Assembly (NCBI GenBank): GCA_037102815.1
Contig: BTPP01000002.1
Location: 2,542,001-2,606,000 of the forward strand
Reading direction: 5' to 3'
Source of the DNA: Neurospora intermedia
Taxonomy: Eukaryota > Ascomycota > Sordariomycetes > Sordariales > Sordariaceae
DNA length: 64,000 nt
In this document: positions 11,748 to 23,079 of the stretch, piece after piece
How positions within the stretch are numbered: the first letter of the stretch is position 1
How the letters are laid out: every line of letters starts with the position of its first letter
Program-made: the position numbers and the translations under genes
Notes under the pieces: model-generated
Told to the model about the DNA's origin: nothing
Seen by the model: only the letters and a program-made list of their open reading frames with translations
The model's database searches: none

Positions 11748-12216
11748 GGCTTGTTGTCGCGATGGCAGTATCGGATACTTGAGACTTTGTTAGTCCTCAA
11801 GACAACGAAGTCGGACTTGGTGAAGAGACTTGGTGGTCCGATGGGAACCAAGGGAGGTAGAAGGGCGGAAGGACTTGGCTCTTATGCTGTCGAGGAAAGT
11901 AGGAAGGAAGGAAGGAGTCGGCATGCATGGGAATTTATCTTATAGCGTTGTATGAGGAATGGGACTGGAGTGTCCCCAGAATTAGGTATTCACATCGGAT
12001 GGCGTGAAAGGCTGCTGACAATTTCCGAGGCATCACCCAGTCCCGCGGGATATCCTCAATAGTTTGTTTGACGCACCCACCTCCCACACCAATGATCAGT
12101 CGATACTTTGCCTTTACGAGCTAGCAAACCCATCCTGCTCACTCTCCCCTACAAAGAGCACGATAATGCCCTTGCCATCTTCCTCCCATCCGAGACAGAG
12201 AACCTGTCTTTACGGA

Positions 12217-12224
12217 CACGTGGG
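12217..12224 (+). promoter_or_regulatory. CACGTGGG: candidate NUC-1/Pho4-type site
   Basis: The octamer CACGTGGG lies 470 bases upstream of the pho-5 ATG. CACGTG is the known core of the basic helix-loop-helix regulator NUC-1 in Neurospora, and CACGTGGG is the high-affinity form for its yeast counterpart Pho4. Its place before a phosphate-repressible permease makes it a good candidate; actual binding is inferred. Confidence 0.6.
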
Positions 12225-13223
12225 TAGCGTACCATATCCAGCGAGCTGTTCAACCACCACGCACCCAGTTGCGGCCAAGACAAGACAGTGGAGGTAACTA
12301 AGGCAAAACTCTGAAAGCTTCGATTACTTGGCATAATGCCCTAGGGTGCAGTCTTACACTCGGGATGTGTCTTGGATGCCTGGGTGCCCAGTGCGCCTCT
12401 CACAGCGACACTACTGTACCCTACGTCGCTGAGCGTGGTCCGTATGCAAAAGAACATCACATACCGAAGACCAGACCCAGCCGTTGGCTGCAAGTGCTCA
12501 AGTGCAGAAGTGCTTGGCTGATGCTTCGGTATCCAGTGTGAAGGAGGCATGAAGCTCGTGGGCTCAGCATTACACCTGATTGGCCGGTTGCTCACAGGGT
12601 GGGGGTTCCCTCATCTGGAAACTCGACAACAAGCTTCCTCGACTTTGGGACAAGATCGATATCGACGCCCGGTCTAGAAAACTCTTTCCAGAAGCTTATC
12701 CCGATGTCCAGCTCCTCTATCTCCGGGTCCCCTCCTCCGACCGGACCAACCGTCGGCCGTAGGGGAGGAAAAGGGAGAAAAAGGTCGCCGATCTGTCGTT
12801 AACAAAAACGTGTTTCTTGTGCCTGGCCTCCTGCAAATCGGAAGTGCCCGAGTGCTGCATAATGGGCGAAGTCTAGTACCTGTTTGGCCCACAGCGCCAG
12901 GAACATCATACACAAGAAGGGAGCATGTTGGATGCCTGCTGTCCGAAGACGACTCCACAAAGTTGATCTCATCATCGGTTTTTGGTGTAGTGTACTGCGT
13001 ACGGTCGAGGCAAGTCTCAGGTCGCAAAGTCTGGACTGGTCTGTTGCCCCGTCCTGCCCCGTCCTGCCCCGTCAAGACCCCCGGACGTTGTCTTCGCCTC
13101 TAACCTCACTTGGCACCTTGGCACATCCACCTGCATGGGCCGCTAGGGGCCACTACAACCCCAGAAAAGAGCCGCTCCCACCTTCAGAAGGGTCTTCCCC
13201 GCGAATCGCAGGGAAAGAGACCA

Positions 13224-13229
13224 CACGTG
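13224..13229. promoter_or_regulatory. Second, distal CACGTG element before pho-5
   Basis: This CACGTG lies inside the 10-bp palindrome CACACGTGTG, about 1.48 kb upstream of the pho-5 start. It could be a distal NUC-1 site, but a single hexamer is expected by chance in a few kilobases, so the support is weak. Confidence 0.25.
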
Positions 13230-14065
13230 TGAGCACAACACGCCGTGGTTCGCCATTCCACCATTGGTTTGATGGATCCTTTAAGGTTCCGTAAGCCCCT
13301 GTCACAGCAGAATCCACACACCCACTAGCCCACGCGAGCCACGCACTCGGTTATCCACCAAGACCAACGACCATTGTTGATCTGTGAGTGAGACGTCGAA
13401 ACATGTTCTTTCAAGTGCACGAAATCATCCGTGATTTCGCACACCACAGAAGACATGAGCGACATGTCTTTCATCTTGTCTTCACCAAATCCTCGTTTAA
13501 GGCCTGTGCTTTTCCATCAGTGGGAACTGGAGCAGTCCTCGTCTCAAGGCATCTCGCTTTGAGCTCCAGGGTTGGCCACCAGCTCGTCTTTATGCATGTT
13601 CGAGCAAGCACGGGAGCCGCGTGTGTGACTTTGAAGATAGGGGGACCCTTCAATTTCAGGCTTTCAGCACGTATCGTGTGATATGCATTGGCAAATCCGC
13701 AATGCTCGGCCAATCACAGCGCTGCCTTCGACCACGGCATGGGCATATCAACTACGGATTTCCTCTCGTTGACAATAACCCATTCTGGAGGTTGATAGAC
13801 CTACGAAAACAACTCGCAGTACCGTGAAGTCTGAGATTCAGTCTGGTGTTGTGGTACAAGCCGGTATAAACAATCTCGATGAATATGGTGCTCAACCTGC
13901 GTATGCCAAGCTGATCCGACAACCCAAGTGCCCGGTGCGTCCCATGCCTCTGTATGTTGTGCGGCAAACATCATTCAGCGAGCCGTGCCGGTGTCAAAAA
14001 ACTTCCGGGACCATATCGTGAGCACGTATAGTTTTTGTGCCACTTCATTGGCTCTGTCATCCAAA

Positions 14066-14118
14066 ACAAGCTTTCCGGTCCATCGCACAAGCTTTCCCTC
14101 CTTGACACACAAGCTTTC
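14066..14118. repeat. Three phased ACAAGCTTTC repeats
   Basis: The decamer ACAAGCTTTC occurs at 14066, 14087 and 14109, with spacings of 21 and 22 bases, about two helical turns. The first two copies extend to ACAAGCTTTCC. The core AAGCTT is palindromic. No gene is visible on this stretch. Confidence 0.75.
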
Positions 14119-14497
14119 TGTTCTCTGCAGAAGCACTCTTCCAGTGCGTTGTGGGTGGGCTTGGATGACATCATGACACAGATCGGAAAGAAGGGCGTCT
14201 TGGTCGACACAAGCACAGGAAGATACCCAAGACTCTCAAGCTTTTGCCAAGGTTGACGGCGCTGGTGAATGCATGACAATACGGTGCAATGGTGACAGTG
14301 GGGAGCTCGGCCCAAGGGACAAGTAAAGTCTTGGTCAGGCTGTGTGTGTGGCGGTGTAACGCCTTTCAGCATCATGGAACCCAAAGTGCTTCAGGGCGGT
14401 ATGTAAATGACGCATGAGCATACCAATCTCGGGCAGTCGGTTTCGGGCAGGCGTTAATGGAGCGAAACCAGCTCCGTTTGGTTCATTCTCAAGATTT

Positions 14498-15776
14498 TTA
14501 AACCTCAACGATGTCGTCCTCTTCTTCTGCGGTCGCTGCTCCTCCTTCGATCTCTTCGCCCTCAGCTTCGTCTCTCATTAGTACGTTTACTAGCCGCTCG
14601 CAAGCATCCTGGACAGCTTCATCATTAACACGCAGGTGGGTTTCCCGAACAATGGGGTAAACGCTGATGCTCCTCATCAAATCGCGGCCAGCTCTCGTAG
14701 TGGTCAGGAGAGTCAGAGTTTCTAGGTGTGTCAGAATGTTGCTGCTGTCGGGATCGCGCTGCTTGTCTGGCGGCAATAGCTGAAGATCGGTAAGCATTTC
14801 CAATGCCTCATCCTCGGGATAGACTTCGCCGCCCATGATAGGAAGCAAAATGTAGGGTAAGATATTGACGTCATCCTCATCCAAAAAGGCCGGGTGCGAA
14901 GGAATGTCAAAAGCAGCGTTCTTGATAATGCTCGCCACTCCCTTTCGCCTGATATCGGACTTGTGTTCGGTAAAGACCTTGATCTTGTTGATAGGAATAA
15001 CGTCGTCGTAGTCCTGTCTGTTGACGAAGTACTGCCGGATCTCTTCATGTTTCGAAAGGTCGGCAAAGACGTAGGAGAGGTAGTCGTAATCGGCGTGCTT
15101 GTTGTAAGTTCCGTCGGCGCCCTTGACGAAGAGGTCCATTAGTTGGTTAATGACCCTATCGTCGGACTTGAGCTTCTCTGGAGCGGGCTGTTTCCGGTCT
15201 AGAAGACTTTTGAGTCCATCCCACTTGGTCAAGTTTGCCAGCAACATAGCCATAAGATTGGCGTTGACCTCATCGGGCTCCTATTGCAACGGGGTCGATG
15301 CGGTTAGTCCTTGCTGCGCACGCACCGTAGGAGCTCAGAATGGATACACATACGACAAGAAGCCCGAGTAGGATTCCAAGGAAGCGATCATCGGTCGCGA
15401 CGTATTCCAGCACATCCTTCTCAGCAGTCAAGTTGATCAAGCATGTTAGGGCGTGCTCGGCGATTTTCTGCACATGGTACCGACGTCTTAGCTGAAGTTG
15501 CTTGGGCGCAAACAAGACAAGTCTGTTGGGCCTACCGGGTGGTCGCGGATCAAGAACTTGAGATGCTTGATGGGGGTGAGCTCGTCGGTCTTGAAGAGGG
15601 CGGGCTGAGAGGCTGAGAAGGGCACCAGGTTCTCTGTCGCGAGAAGGCGGATATTGGCGTTCGGCGAGGCAATGAAGCCCACGAGCTTCAGGCGAGTATA
15701 GCGATTAGTTGTCTGCCCACTGACATTGACACTGCACTGGTTCTGGCAGAATTACCTCTTCAAGTTCGGTCGGCAT
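14498..15776 (-). CDS. hgh1: HGH1 homologue (eEF2-folding chaperone)
   Basis: Four exons are supported: 15776-15756, 15685-15536, 15467-15354 and 15280-14498, giving 355 residues. All junctions are phase 0 with GT and AG ends. The joined N terminus reads MPTELEELVGFIASPNANIRLLATENLVPFS, followed by the DUF383 and DUF384 regions of the Hgh1/FAM203 family (HALTCLINLTAEKDVLEYV, NLMAMLLANLTKWDG, and ADYDYLSYVFADLSKHEEIRQYF). Hgh1 is an armadillo-repeat cytosolic chaperone that helps fold translation elongation factor 2. The C terminus is acidic (EEDDIVEV). The third exon could start earlier at the AG near 15489, also in frame, which would add nine residues; I prefer the shorter form because it agrees better with the family. 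The gene is divergent from the bystin gene. Confidence 0.88.
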
Positions 15777-16300
15777 GTTATCAATGGTGACTGGATGTAT
15801 GGTTGTATTGGACTTGCTATGAGCTCGTAACCGTGGCGAGCGTGGCTATGATGTTGCGACTTCCCTTAGAGCTCTTATTCATGCAGTGGGCCAAAGCTGC
15901 AAAAACTGTAAACACAGGGAACAAAATTCCAATTTGCAACCGAAGAGGGGCACAGTGACGAAAATGCGGGGCAATAAAATGTTTATCGCTGCTACGACCC
16001 GCGCGTCCAAGCTAGACGATAAGCGATAACAGGTACTGTACCGCTTATCGTTTTCACCGCCCTGGCATCAGAAAATAAAGTGTGCCCACACAGCAAAGAA
16101 GTGACCAACCACAAGCGTAGCGCAAGCCTTTCAAGTGCCCAGACTTCTCCACGGCGGGAACAAATTGTCCAAGGGTCGCCGAAAAAAATATCCCCAATTG
16201 CCGTGTGCAGCCAAGTCGACATCGCAAAGAGAGGGGACAACCAGGAGAGCTCCGTATCATCAACTCTTTCCCCGATTGCACAGCCCTACCGCCATTCAAG
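15777..16300. other. Divergent promoter (hgh1 / bystin)
   Basis: About 520 bases separate two divergent genes, one for translation factor folding and one for ribosome assembly. A near inverted repeat of the GATAAGCG/CGCTTATC type lies at 16018-16051, seen as GATAAGCGATAAC followed by CCGCTTATCG. No further gene is seen. Confidence 0.55.
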
Positions 16301-18066
16301 ATGCCCAAGACAACAGCGGCGACGTCGAAGAGGCGCCACAACCCCCTCGAGGCCGACCTGGTTTCTACCGGCGTCCTTAAGAACAACTCCGGCAAAAAGA
16401 GCAAGAACACTCGCGCCGACAACGACGAAGATGAGCAGAAGTATGTCGACGCCAAGGCTTCGCGCAACATTTTGGCTATGAGCCGTAGCCTCATCGAAGA
16501 GGAGGAGAACCTTCGGACAACACAAAACGCTGCCTCCGGATCTGCTCCTTCGGCGTTCGAGTTCGATCCATCGAGATTCGACCGCAACGATGACGAAGAC
16601 GACAAGTTTGAGAACGACGAGGCCTGGGGCGAGGAAGAGGAGGAGGAGGTAGAGGAAATCGAAGTCGACGCCACCGATCTCGAGACATTCAACCAGTTTA
16701 TCACACCCACAATGAACGAGGACCCGCTCCTAACACACGGATGGGATGGAAAGCCAGAAGGGGCAGAAGAGCAGGGACAGAGCGTGAACCTGGCGGACCT
16801 TATTCTTGCCAAGATCGCAGAGAAGGAAGCCGGCGGTCCCCAAGGCGGGTACCGCGGCGAGCCTGGCCCAGTTGATGAGGATTACGAGATCCCCCCCAAG
16901 GTGATGGAAGTGTTTGAGAAGTAGGCTGGCCGCTATTTCTGTTACCCTCTTGGCAGACTACTGACAGATTCCTTCTCGCAGAATTGGCATGATTCTGTCT
17001 CGCTACAAATCTGGGCCGCTTCCCAAGCCTTTCAAGGTTCTTCCTCAGATCCCCCACTGGGAGGACATCTTGCCCATTACACAACCCGAGTCCTGGACTC
17101 CCAATGCCTGGTATGGTTGCCTCTTCCTGTTTTCGGTATTCCAGAGAAACGCTGCTGACATCTGCGATTGTTAGCTACGCGGCCACTAGGATATTTGCGT
17201 CCGCCAAGGAGGCTGTTCTTCAACGGTTTATGGAGATGGTGATCTTGGAACGCGTCCGCGAGGACATTCACGAGACCAAGAAGCTCAATGTTCATCTTTT
17301 CAACTCCCTAAAAAAGGCCCTCTACAAGCCTGGTGGTTTCTTCAAAGGTGTGTTATTTACTGCCTACGCTTAGTCAATTTTGCTCAAAAGGGACAACCCA
17401 GCTAACCGTTGGCAGGCTTCTTGTTTCCTTTGGCGGCTTCCGGAACGTGCTCGCTGCGTGAGGCGCAGATCGTAGCCGGTGTTTTGACCCGGGTCACCAT
17501 TCCGGCCGTTCATTCCGGTATGGCCATTAAGGGCCTGTGCGAAATTTCTTCTGCGCAGGCTTCTCAGCGCCTCGACTGCGTTAGCGCTACAAATTTCCTC
17601 CTCAAGACTCTGATTGAGAAACGTCACGCCTTGCGTAAGTCCAATTCCTAGCGTGCCAATGATTATATTCTCTGACTTTGTGATACAGCCTTCCAAGCGC
17701 TCGATGCCCTCGTCTTCCACTTTCTTCGGTATCCCGCTTTCGCCACCGGCGGGCATATGGCACCCAACGCTTTACCAGTCATCTTCCATCAGTGCATGCT
17801 CTCATTTGCACAGAGATACAAGACGAACAGTGAGTTTGCTTCTTCCGTCGCTGTTTCACTATGCGTTCCTATTATTCTTGAGTACTAACCGCGGCTTTCG
17901 TGTAGTTACTGAGGACCAGCGAGAGGCTCTTCTGGATCTTCTCCTAACTCACGGCCATGACAAGATTTCGCCCGAGATCAGGCGAGAACTTCTCGCAGGT
18001 CGCGGAGGTGGTGTCCCTGTCGCGCAACCCGGATTTGATGGCGATGACACGATGCTGGACGCTTGA
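16301..18066 (+). CDS. enp1: Bystin / Enp1 ribosome biogenesis factor
   Basis: Six exons, 16301-16920, 16982-17110, 17175-17347, 17416-17634, 17689-17829 and 17906-18066, join without stops into 480 residues, close to yeast Enp1. All five introns are 54-76 nt with GT and AG ends. The bystin domain fills the C-terminal 60 percent, with hallmark segments [40 protein letters not shown] and [18 protein letters not shown]. The N-terminal 200 residues are charged and include the acidic run [16 protein letters not shown]. Enp1 acts in the nucleolus and in pre-40S particles for 18S rRNA processing and small-subunit export. The start is the first ATG that gives the conserved basic N terminus ([20 protein letters not shown]). 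A frame extending upstream lacks this support. Confidence 0.95.
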
Positions 18067-19004
18067 ACAAACATCGGTGATCCAGTAATGACTTATAGAC
18101 GATGAACCCTTGGTTTGCAACGAGGACATGTGGCTCATTTTACCTGGTACGCGCATAGAGATGGGAGTTGTGTTGTTCAGTGACCTTGGTGGCTTGGGGC
18201 AGTCCTTAGACAATGATCCCTTTGATAATACTATGTCACGCCTCGACAGTGGCTACACTCATCACGCCGCTTGAAGAGGAAGTGGCTATGCCAAGTCAGT
18301 TACCATGTACTACCCTTTGTATCTTAGTGGTGCTGACCAACCAGCAACATAATTGTTGACGACCTGTAATGCTTTAGTGCGCAAAGTTATAAATTCAAGA
18401 TACCCGGTACAGAAAGAGGAATTGTCTAGGAGCTTTGGAATGATACATTTTCAGTTATGTGATGGAAGCTGCCTCTTCAGACCTCTATGTTGCGTCAATC
18501 TGGCTTGGAATCCCCTTCTCCACGTTTTTCTCATTCCAAGGCAATCACGATCCTCTGCCACGTTGGATTCCTGAGAAAACAGTGTAAAGAGAAAGGAGGC
18601 AATGTAGCTCTCGCCTACTCCGAAATTTCGTGTATCTGACGGCATCATCCCGTATTAGGTACTTTTACCATATGTGTTTCTACTGTTCTCTTCCTAACAC
18701 CCGGTCAACCCGAACATTCTACGCACTCCACTCCTCTCGTTTCCCTATTCATTCTTGAGATTGCTTTCTTACCCCGAGACACCAAATTCTACTCAGTATT
18801 TCCGCAAGATCATGATTTTCGGCGCTGCACTCTGGCGCTTCGCCTAATAATCCCGACACCACCTCAACCTCAATATAGTACTTTCCCCTGTTGGGCAGAT
18901 AATCAGCGATTACATCAATACAGCAGCACGACAAGGCATTGTTCAACCTTCGGAATTCATCGGTCGGGTGGCCACACTTTCAAGGCGGTTCAATTTCACT
19001 TGCA
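18067..19004. other. Intergenic after bystin
   Basis: No gene is seen. The second half becomes rich in C and T toward 18960, as expected for the leader of the next gene on the same strand. An apparent open frame continues upstream of 19005 but starts at TTG, not ATG. Confidence 0.5.
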
Positions 19005-21062
19005 ATGAGCCTCTCGTCGTCGCCTTGGTACCAAGGCAAGGAAAGGAGGAGAAGCTCTTTACCTAGCCTCGGTGGCGCAGTGTTGGATGGGTCGTTGAGC
19101 AGGGTGCCATCGATCAGCGGCGCATCGGTTCGAAACTCCAAAGACAATTCTCTTCGAGGAGTGTACGACCTTGACCCCCCTCGGCCACCCAAAGAAGGAT
19201 ATGAATGGGTTTGGTATCCGGAGGGGTACTGGGCCGAGCGCAAGTTTCGACCGATTGATTTCGCTGCAGCCAGTAGCAGAACCCCTGAGGCCAAAGTTTG
19301 GAAATGGAGAAGACGGTCTAGGAAGACTGGGAGCGGAAGCCACGACAATGACGCGTCTAGAGCTTCACCAAAGACGAACCAACCACAACAGCAACTATCG
19401 ACGTCAAACAATACGCCTACCTCACCACATAGCCCCTTTCGTACCGAGGAGGCTCATATCCTTGCTTTACAAAGCCCAGGTGTACATCTATTGACCAGCA
19501 CCAGCCTTGTGGAAAGCGAGTGGCTCGCACCAAAACATAGCTTCCAAACTCCTAGGTCACTAGATCTATCACCTCCTGCTGAAGTCAGCCCAGATATTCC
19601 TTCCGAGTCCCGAGAGACTTTTGGGTTTCTCTCCAAGACAGGAATCAGCGCAATGTCCGTCTTGCAGAAAACAAAGGACGTAGGTTTTCAAGTGCCAGTT
19701 ATACAATCAGATGTATGCTGACGTTGATTGAACGCGATAGAAAGCAAAGAAATACTCTGGATCAGGACCAGCAAGTGAACGGCGCTCCGACCCTGTGATA
19801 TATTCATCGAATGATAGCTCTATCACGCATAGCAGGGGAAACAGTGATGAGCAGGAGATGAAACGGACTCCGGAAAAGGAAGAAAGCCGAAGGGCTTCTA
19901 GACTGAGTTACATCAGGTTTCCGAGGCGCGCATGGTCTGAAAGAAGATCCTTCAACTCAACAGGCGGTGGAACAGCAGCGGTGACAGAATCAGTAACCCC
20001 TACAAGCAGCAACTCATCTATACTGGGGCCAAGGACCGCGCTCTCAGGTGTGATCACTGGCATGACCCTGCTCGCTGTTATGGATGGGATCTGACTCTTG
20101 TCTAGTCATACCACCTCTGCGGACTACCAGCCAATATCCAGGAGGGGTAAGCAACTTAAGCATCGTAGAGATGTGCTTTCTTATTGGCAAGGCATTCCGT
20201 GCCTTGTTTGCTATCAAACTTTTGGCTACGCACCTTACAGACTTGGACATATGCTTACGACGAGATTACAGGAGGCTACACGAATCCACACACCCCCATT
20301 GAAAGAGGACACAGCTGATGGACGACCGCGCGGATATTTCTTCAATGTTTCAATACCAATCGGTGCAGATAATACCGAGTCGTCTGCTTCAAGCAAGGAA
20401 ACTAACTTCTCAGGCACCACGATGCCTATGTCGTTACCACCCACGCCATTACGCCATCCGCAGGAGAGAATTGAAGAGGAGCAAGGGGGATACCGAGGTC
20501 CTCGTAGGGGTGAGTTTTCACCACCACCAACGCCCGGTTTATCTGGTTTATCACCAACGCCCGGGGCATCCTCATTGCCAACAACACCCGGAACGGCTGA
20601 TAAGAAGAGAAGAGAATGGTGGGACGCTCCGACGAAATCGGCTGAAGCCAGACGAGCAGAACGGACAGAACGCTTGGCCAATGAAAGAAGCCGTGGTGAT
20701 GGAGAAGGTGGGCGCCTGCGCAAGAAAGGACAGTTCACGTTTGACGTCCCTGAACATTTACCAAATAGCCCAATGTGTCCGGCCAACCCCAAACACAAGT
20801 CCAAAGGGAAGGGTGTCTGTGTGGTGAGTGCCAGTTTTTCTCTGCGAGCTTACGTGGCTCAACTCCGCATGAATGGTCTTTTCAGAATCGCCGTGTTTAA
20901 CCTGCCGGCGCCATGAAAGAAATGCTAAGTGTGATATACCAGTATCATGGTCGGAGAAAAAGCGCCAGTTTGTCCGATGATGCTTACGATAGCCGAGATA
21001 CAGCGAGCGAGTCGGTAAGTCCAGATACCAAGAACAGCCCCGAATTGACTGCAAGGTATTGA
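19005..21062 (+). CDS. Fungal protein of unknown function, Ser/Pro-rich, basic
   Basis: My best model has five exons, 19005-19679, 19741-20047, 20106-20146, 20272-20823 and 20943-21062, giving 564 residues. I do not recognise a named domain. A conserved-looking block near residue 65 reads PPRPPKEGYEWVWYPEGYWAER, and another at about residues 505-530 reads MCPANPKHKSKGKGVCV then YHGRRKS. Between them are low-complexity stretches rich in Ser, Pro and Thr, with SP and TP sites (FSPPPTPGLSGLSPTPG) and basic runs. No signal peptide or membrane segment is visible, so a disordered cytosolic or nuclear protein is likely. The small third exon is the least certain part: the 125-nt intron before exon 4 was chosen because it restores YPGGEATRIHTPP. 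After 21013 a GTAAGT could splice to a charged Arg/Glu-rich C terminus ending near 21179 instead of the stop at 21062. Confidence 0.7.
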
Positions 21063-21769
21063 GCTGCGAGAGGGGGTCGGTACCATATAGAAAGATTGAA
21101 CGAGAACGGGCAGTGATGCGAAAGCAGGGAGAGAGGAAGGAGAGGGACCGAGGCATATCCGCAAATGACCGCGCGTGATATGCGGCATCAGATTGTCATG
21201 TAATAAATCTTCACCTGTTTCGTACGTCGTAACAAATTATTTACAAAGTATGAACTTGAGGTTGCGAGAAGGCCTAGAAGATACTAGGTAATTGGAACCT
21301 GTCCCACTCGTGTCACTTGTTGCTTCAACTACAGTATTACCCCTTTTTGAGCCCCTCGAGTCTGTCAACAAGTGGAAGGGTTAGGGTCTTGAGGTTTCAC
21401 GGTTTCATTGCAACCTTGGACCAGGGTGTGCCGATAAGATAGGATTGAAGTGGAGCGCGCCGCGTCCAGTCCGAGACCTACACCTAGGTAGGGACCACCA
21501 GCCGGTCAAGTGAATCCATCACCTAAGGTACATGCATTCTGGACCTGCAATCGTCAAACTGTTTTGGGCATCCTCGAGCTATTCTTCGCCAAGCTGCGCT
21601 CTTTGCATCGCTTCTTTGTGGCCCTCAACTTCAGCCCCCCAATTGAACACCTGCTACGTCTCTTAGCGATCGGGTCAAGCGCGTCATCCCTACCTCGAGG
21701 TCATCGACCAATCCACCCGCACGGCCTACCATTACATAGTCGGCTAAGCGTCCCAGCGTGAATCCCAAG
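21063..21769. other. Intergenic before cdc73
   Basis: No gene is seen. A possible alternative last exon of the upstream gene may occupy 21063-21179. CCTAGGTA-type motifs occur near 21283 and 21483. Confidence 0.5.
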
Positions 21770-23079
21770 ATGGCGTCAGTCGATCACGATCCTCTATTGC
21801 TCCTGCGGGGGTCAATCGCATCCAGCAGTGCCATCATCCCGACAACATCCGCCGATACCTCTTCCGACAGCAGCACCGAAGTGCCGCTCTCCCAGGCCAC
21901 TCACCTTCTGTTCACCCACCCAGCCCGTGTCGCCATCCCCATCGATGCGCCGACGCGCTTTGTCTCCAACGGCAGCCCTGTCGACCTACGCAGTATCTAT
22001 TTCGCGTGGTTGAACCATGAAGTCGCCATTCCCGAGTATAACGCTTCCGCTACCAAGCTCAACGAGGAATTGGGCGGTGCCGGCGCGGTCCACAAGTTCG
22101 CCTTCGTCGAGCGTCTTGAGCTGATCGCCTGGCTGGAAGGTGGAAGTGAAGAGAGCGAATACATCAAGCCGCTGGCAGGCGAAACGGGTGGGGCTTCCGC
22201 GACTGGAGCTGCCAGCACGACAGCTGCTTCTAAGGCCGCTCCTACTGTTTCTGCGAGATCTGGTCGTGGGACACTAGACCCCAGGCTTGCCCAGATTTAC
22301 AACGGCGAACGGCGCATGGGGGATCGGAACAGTGTGCTCAGGGGGATCAAGCCCACGGTGAGTGATTGAACCTCTTGATTGAGCAGTGGATAGTGATTCG
22401 CAAATCGCAGTGCAACTAACTTGGGCGTTGGAACCAGGACTTCTCACACGTTCGCAAGCTCGCGCAAGCCTTCATGTCCAAGAAGCCCGGGCCTACAGCG
22501 ATCACGAACAACCCTGCTCTGGCCATCAACCAGAAGCCCGCGCGACGACCTGATCCCATCATTCTCCTTTCGCCCTCCGCCTCTTCACTTCTCCGCATGT
22601 CCAACATCCGAGACTTCCTTGAGAACGGAAGATACACGCTGCCAGATCACAACGCCTCCATTTCGGTGCTGCACGTGTCGCGCATGATGAAAGACATCGA
22701 TCCAAACCGGCCCATGCGCTTCATCCTCGTCGAAGGCCCGGAGCAGTTCAAGCCCGAATACTGGAACCGCGTGGTGGCTGTCTTCACAACCGGCCAGGCG
22801 TGGCAGTTCAAGAACTACCGCTGGAGCCAACCAACAGACCTGTTCCGCCATGTTCTAGGTATCTATGTCGGCTGGCGGGGCGAGCAGCCACCTGAAAGTG
22901 TGCGATCGTTCGGTCATCGGGTTCTGGCTACCTCTGTTGACAAGGTGCGTGATCCGGCGGCGGCGGGCGCAGAAAACCGCTGGCGTGACCGGGAGGTGGT
23001 GGAGAGCATCTGGAAGGCTATTGAGGGGAACATGCGTTCCAAGGGCTGGCGCAAGGATACTGCCCCGACGTCGATTTAA
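21770..23079 (+). CDS. cdc73: Cdc73 (parafibromin), Paf1 complex subunit
   Basis: Exons 21770-22357 and 22438-23079 encode 409 residues, similar in length to yeast Cdc73. The 80-nt intron begins GTGAGT and ends CCAG. The N-terminal part carries the Cdc73 pattern of a short helix (DPLLLLRGSI) and FTHPARVAIPIDAPTRFVS. The C-terminal Ras-like Cdc73 domain covers about residues 235-400, with DPIILLSPSASSLLRMSNIRDF, RFILVEGPEQFKPEYWNRVVAVFTTGQAWQFKNY and FRHVLGIYVGWRGE. As part of the Paf1 complex it binds RNA polymerase II and links elongation with histone H2B ubiquitination and H3 methylation. The ATG at 21770 follows a leader with no earlier in-frame ATG. Confidence 0.95.

Larger units (their letters stand above)
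11748..14497. other. pho-5 upstream region and intergenic space
   Basis: This stretch of 2.75 kb lies between the pho-5 start and the 3' end of the HGH1-like gene. Short open frames on both strands show no domain or exon logic. It contains two CACGTG elements (12217 and 13224) and three phased ACAAGCTTTC repeats (14066-14118). It is mainly the pho-5 regulatory region, perhaps with non-coding transcripts. Confidence 0.55.
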
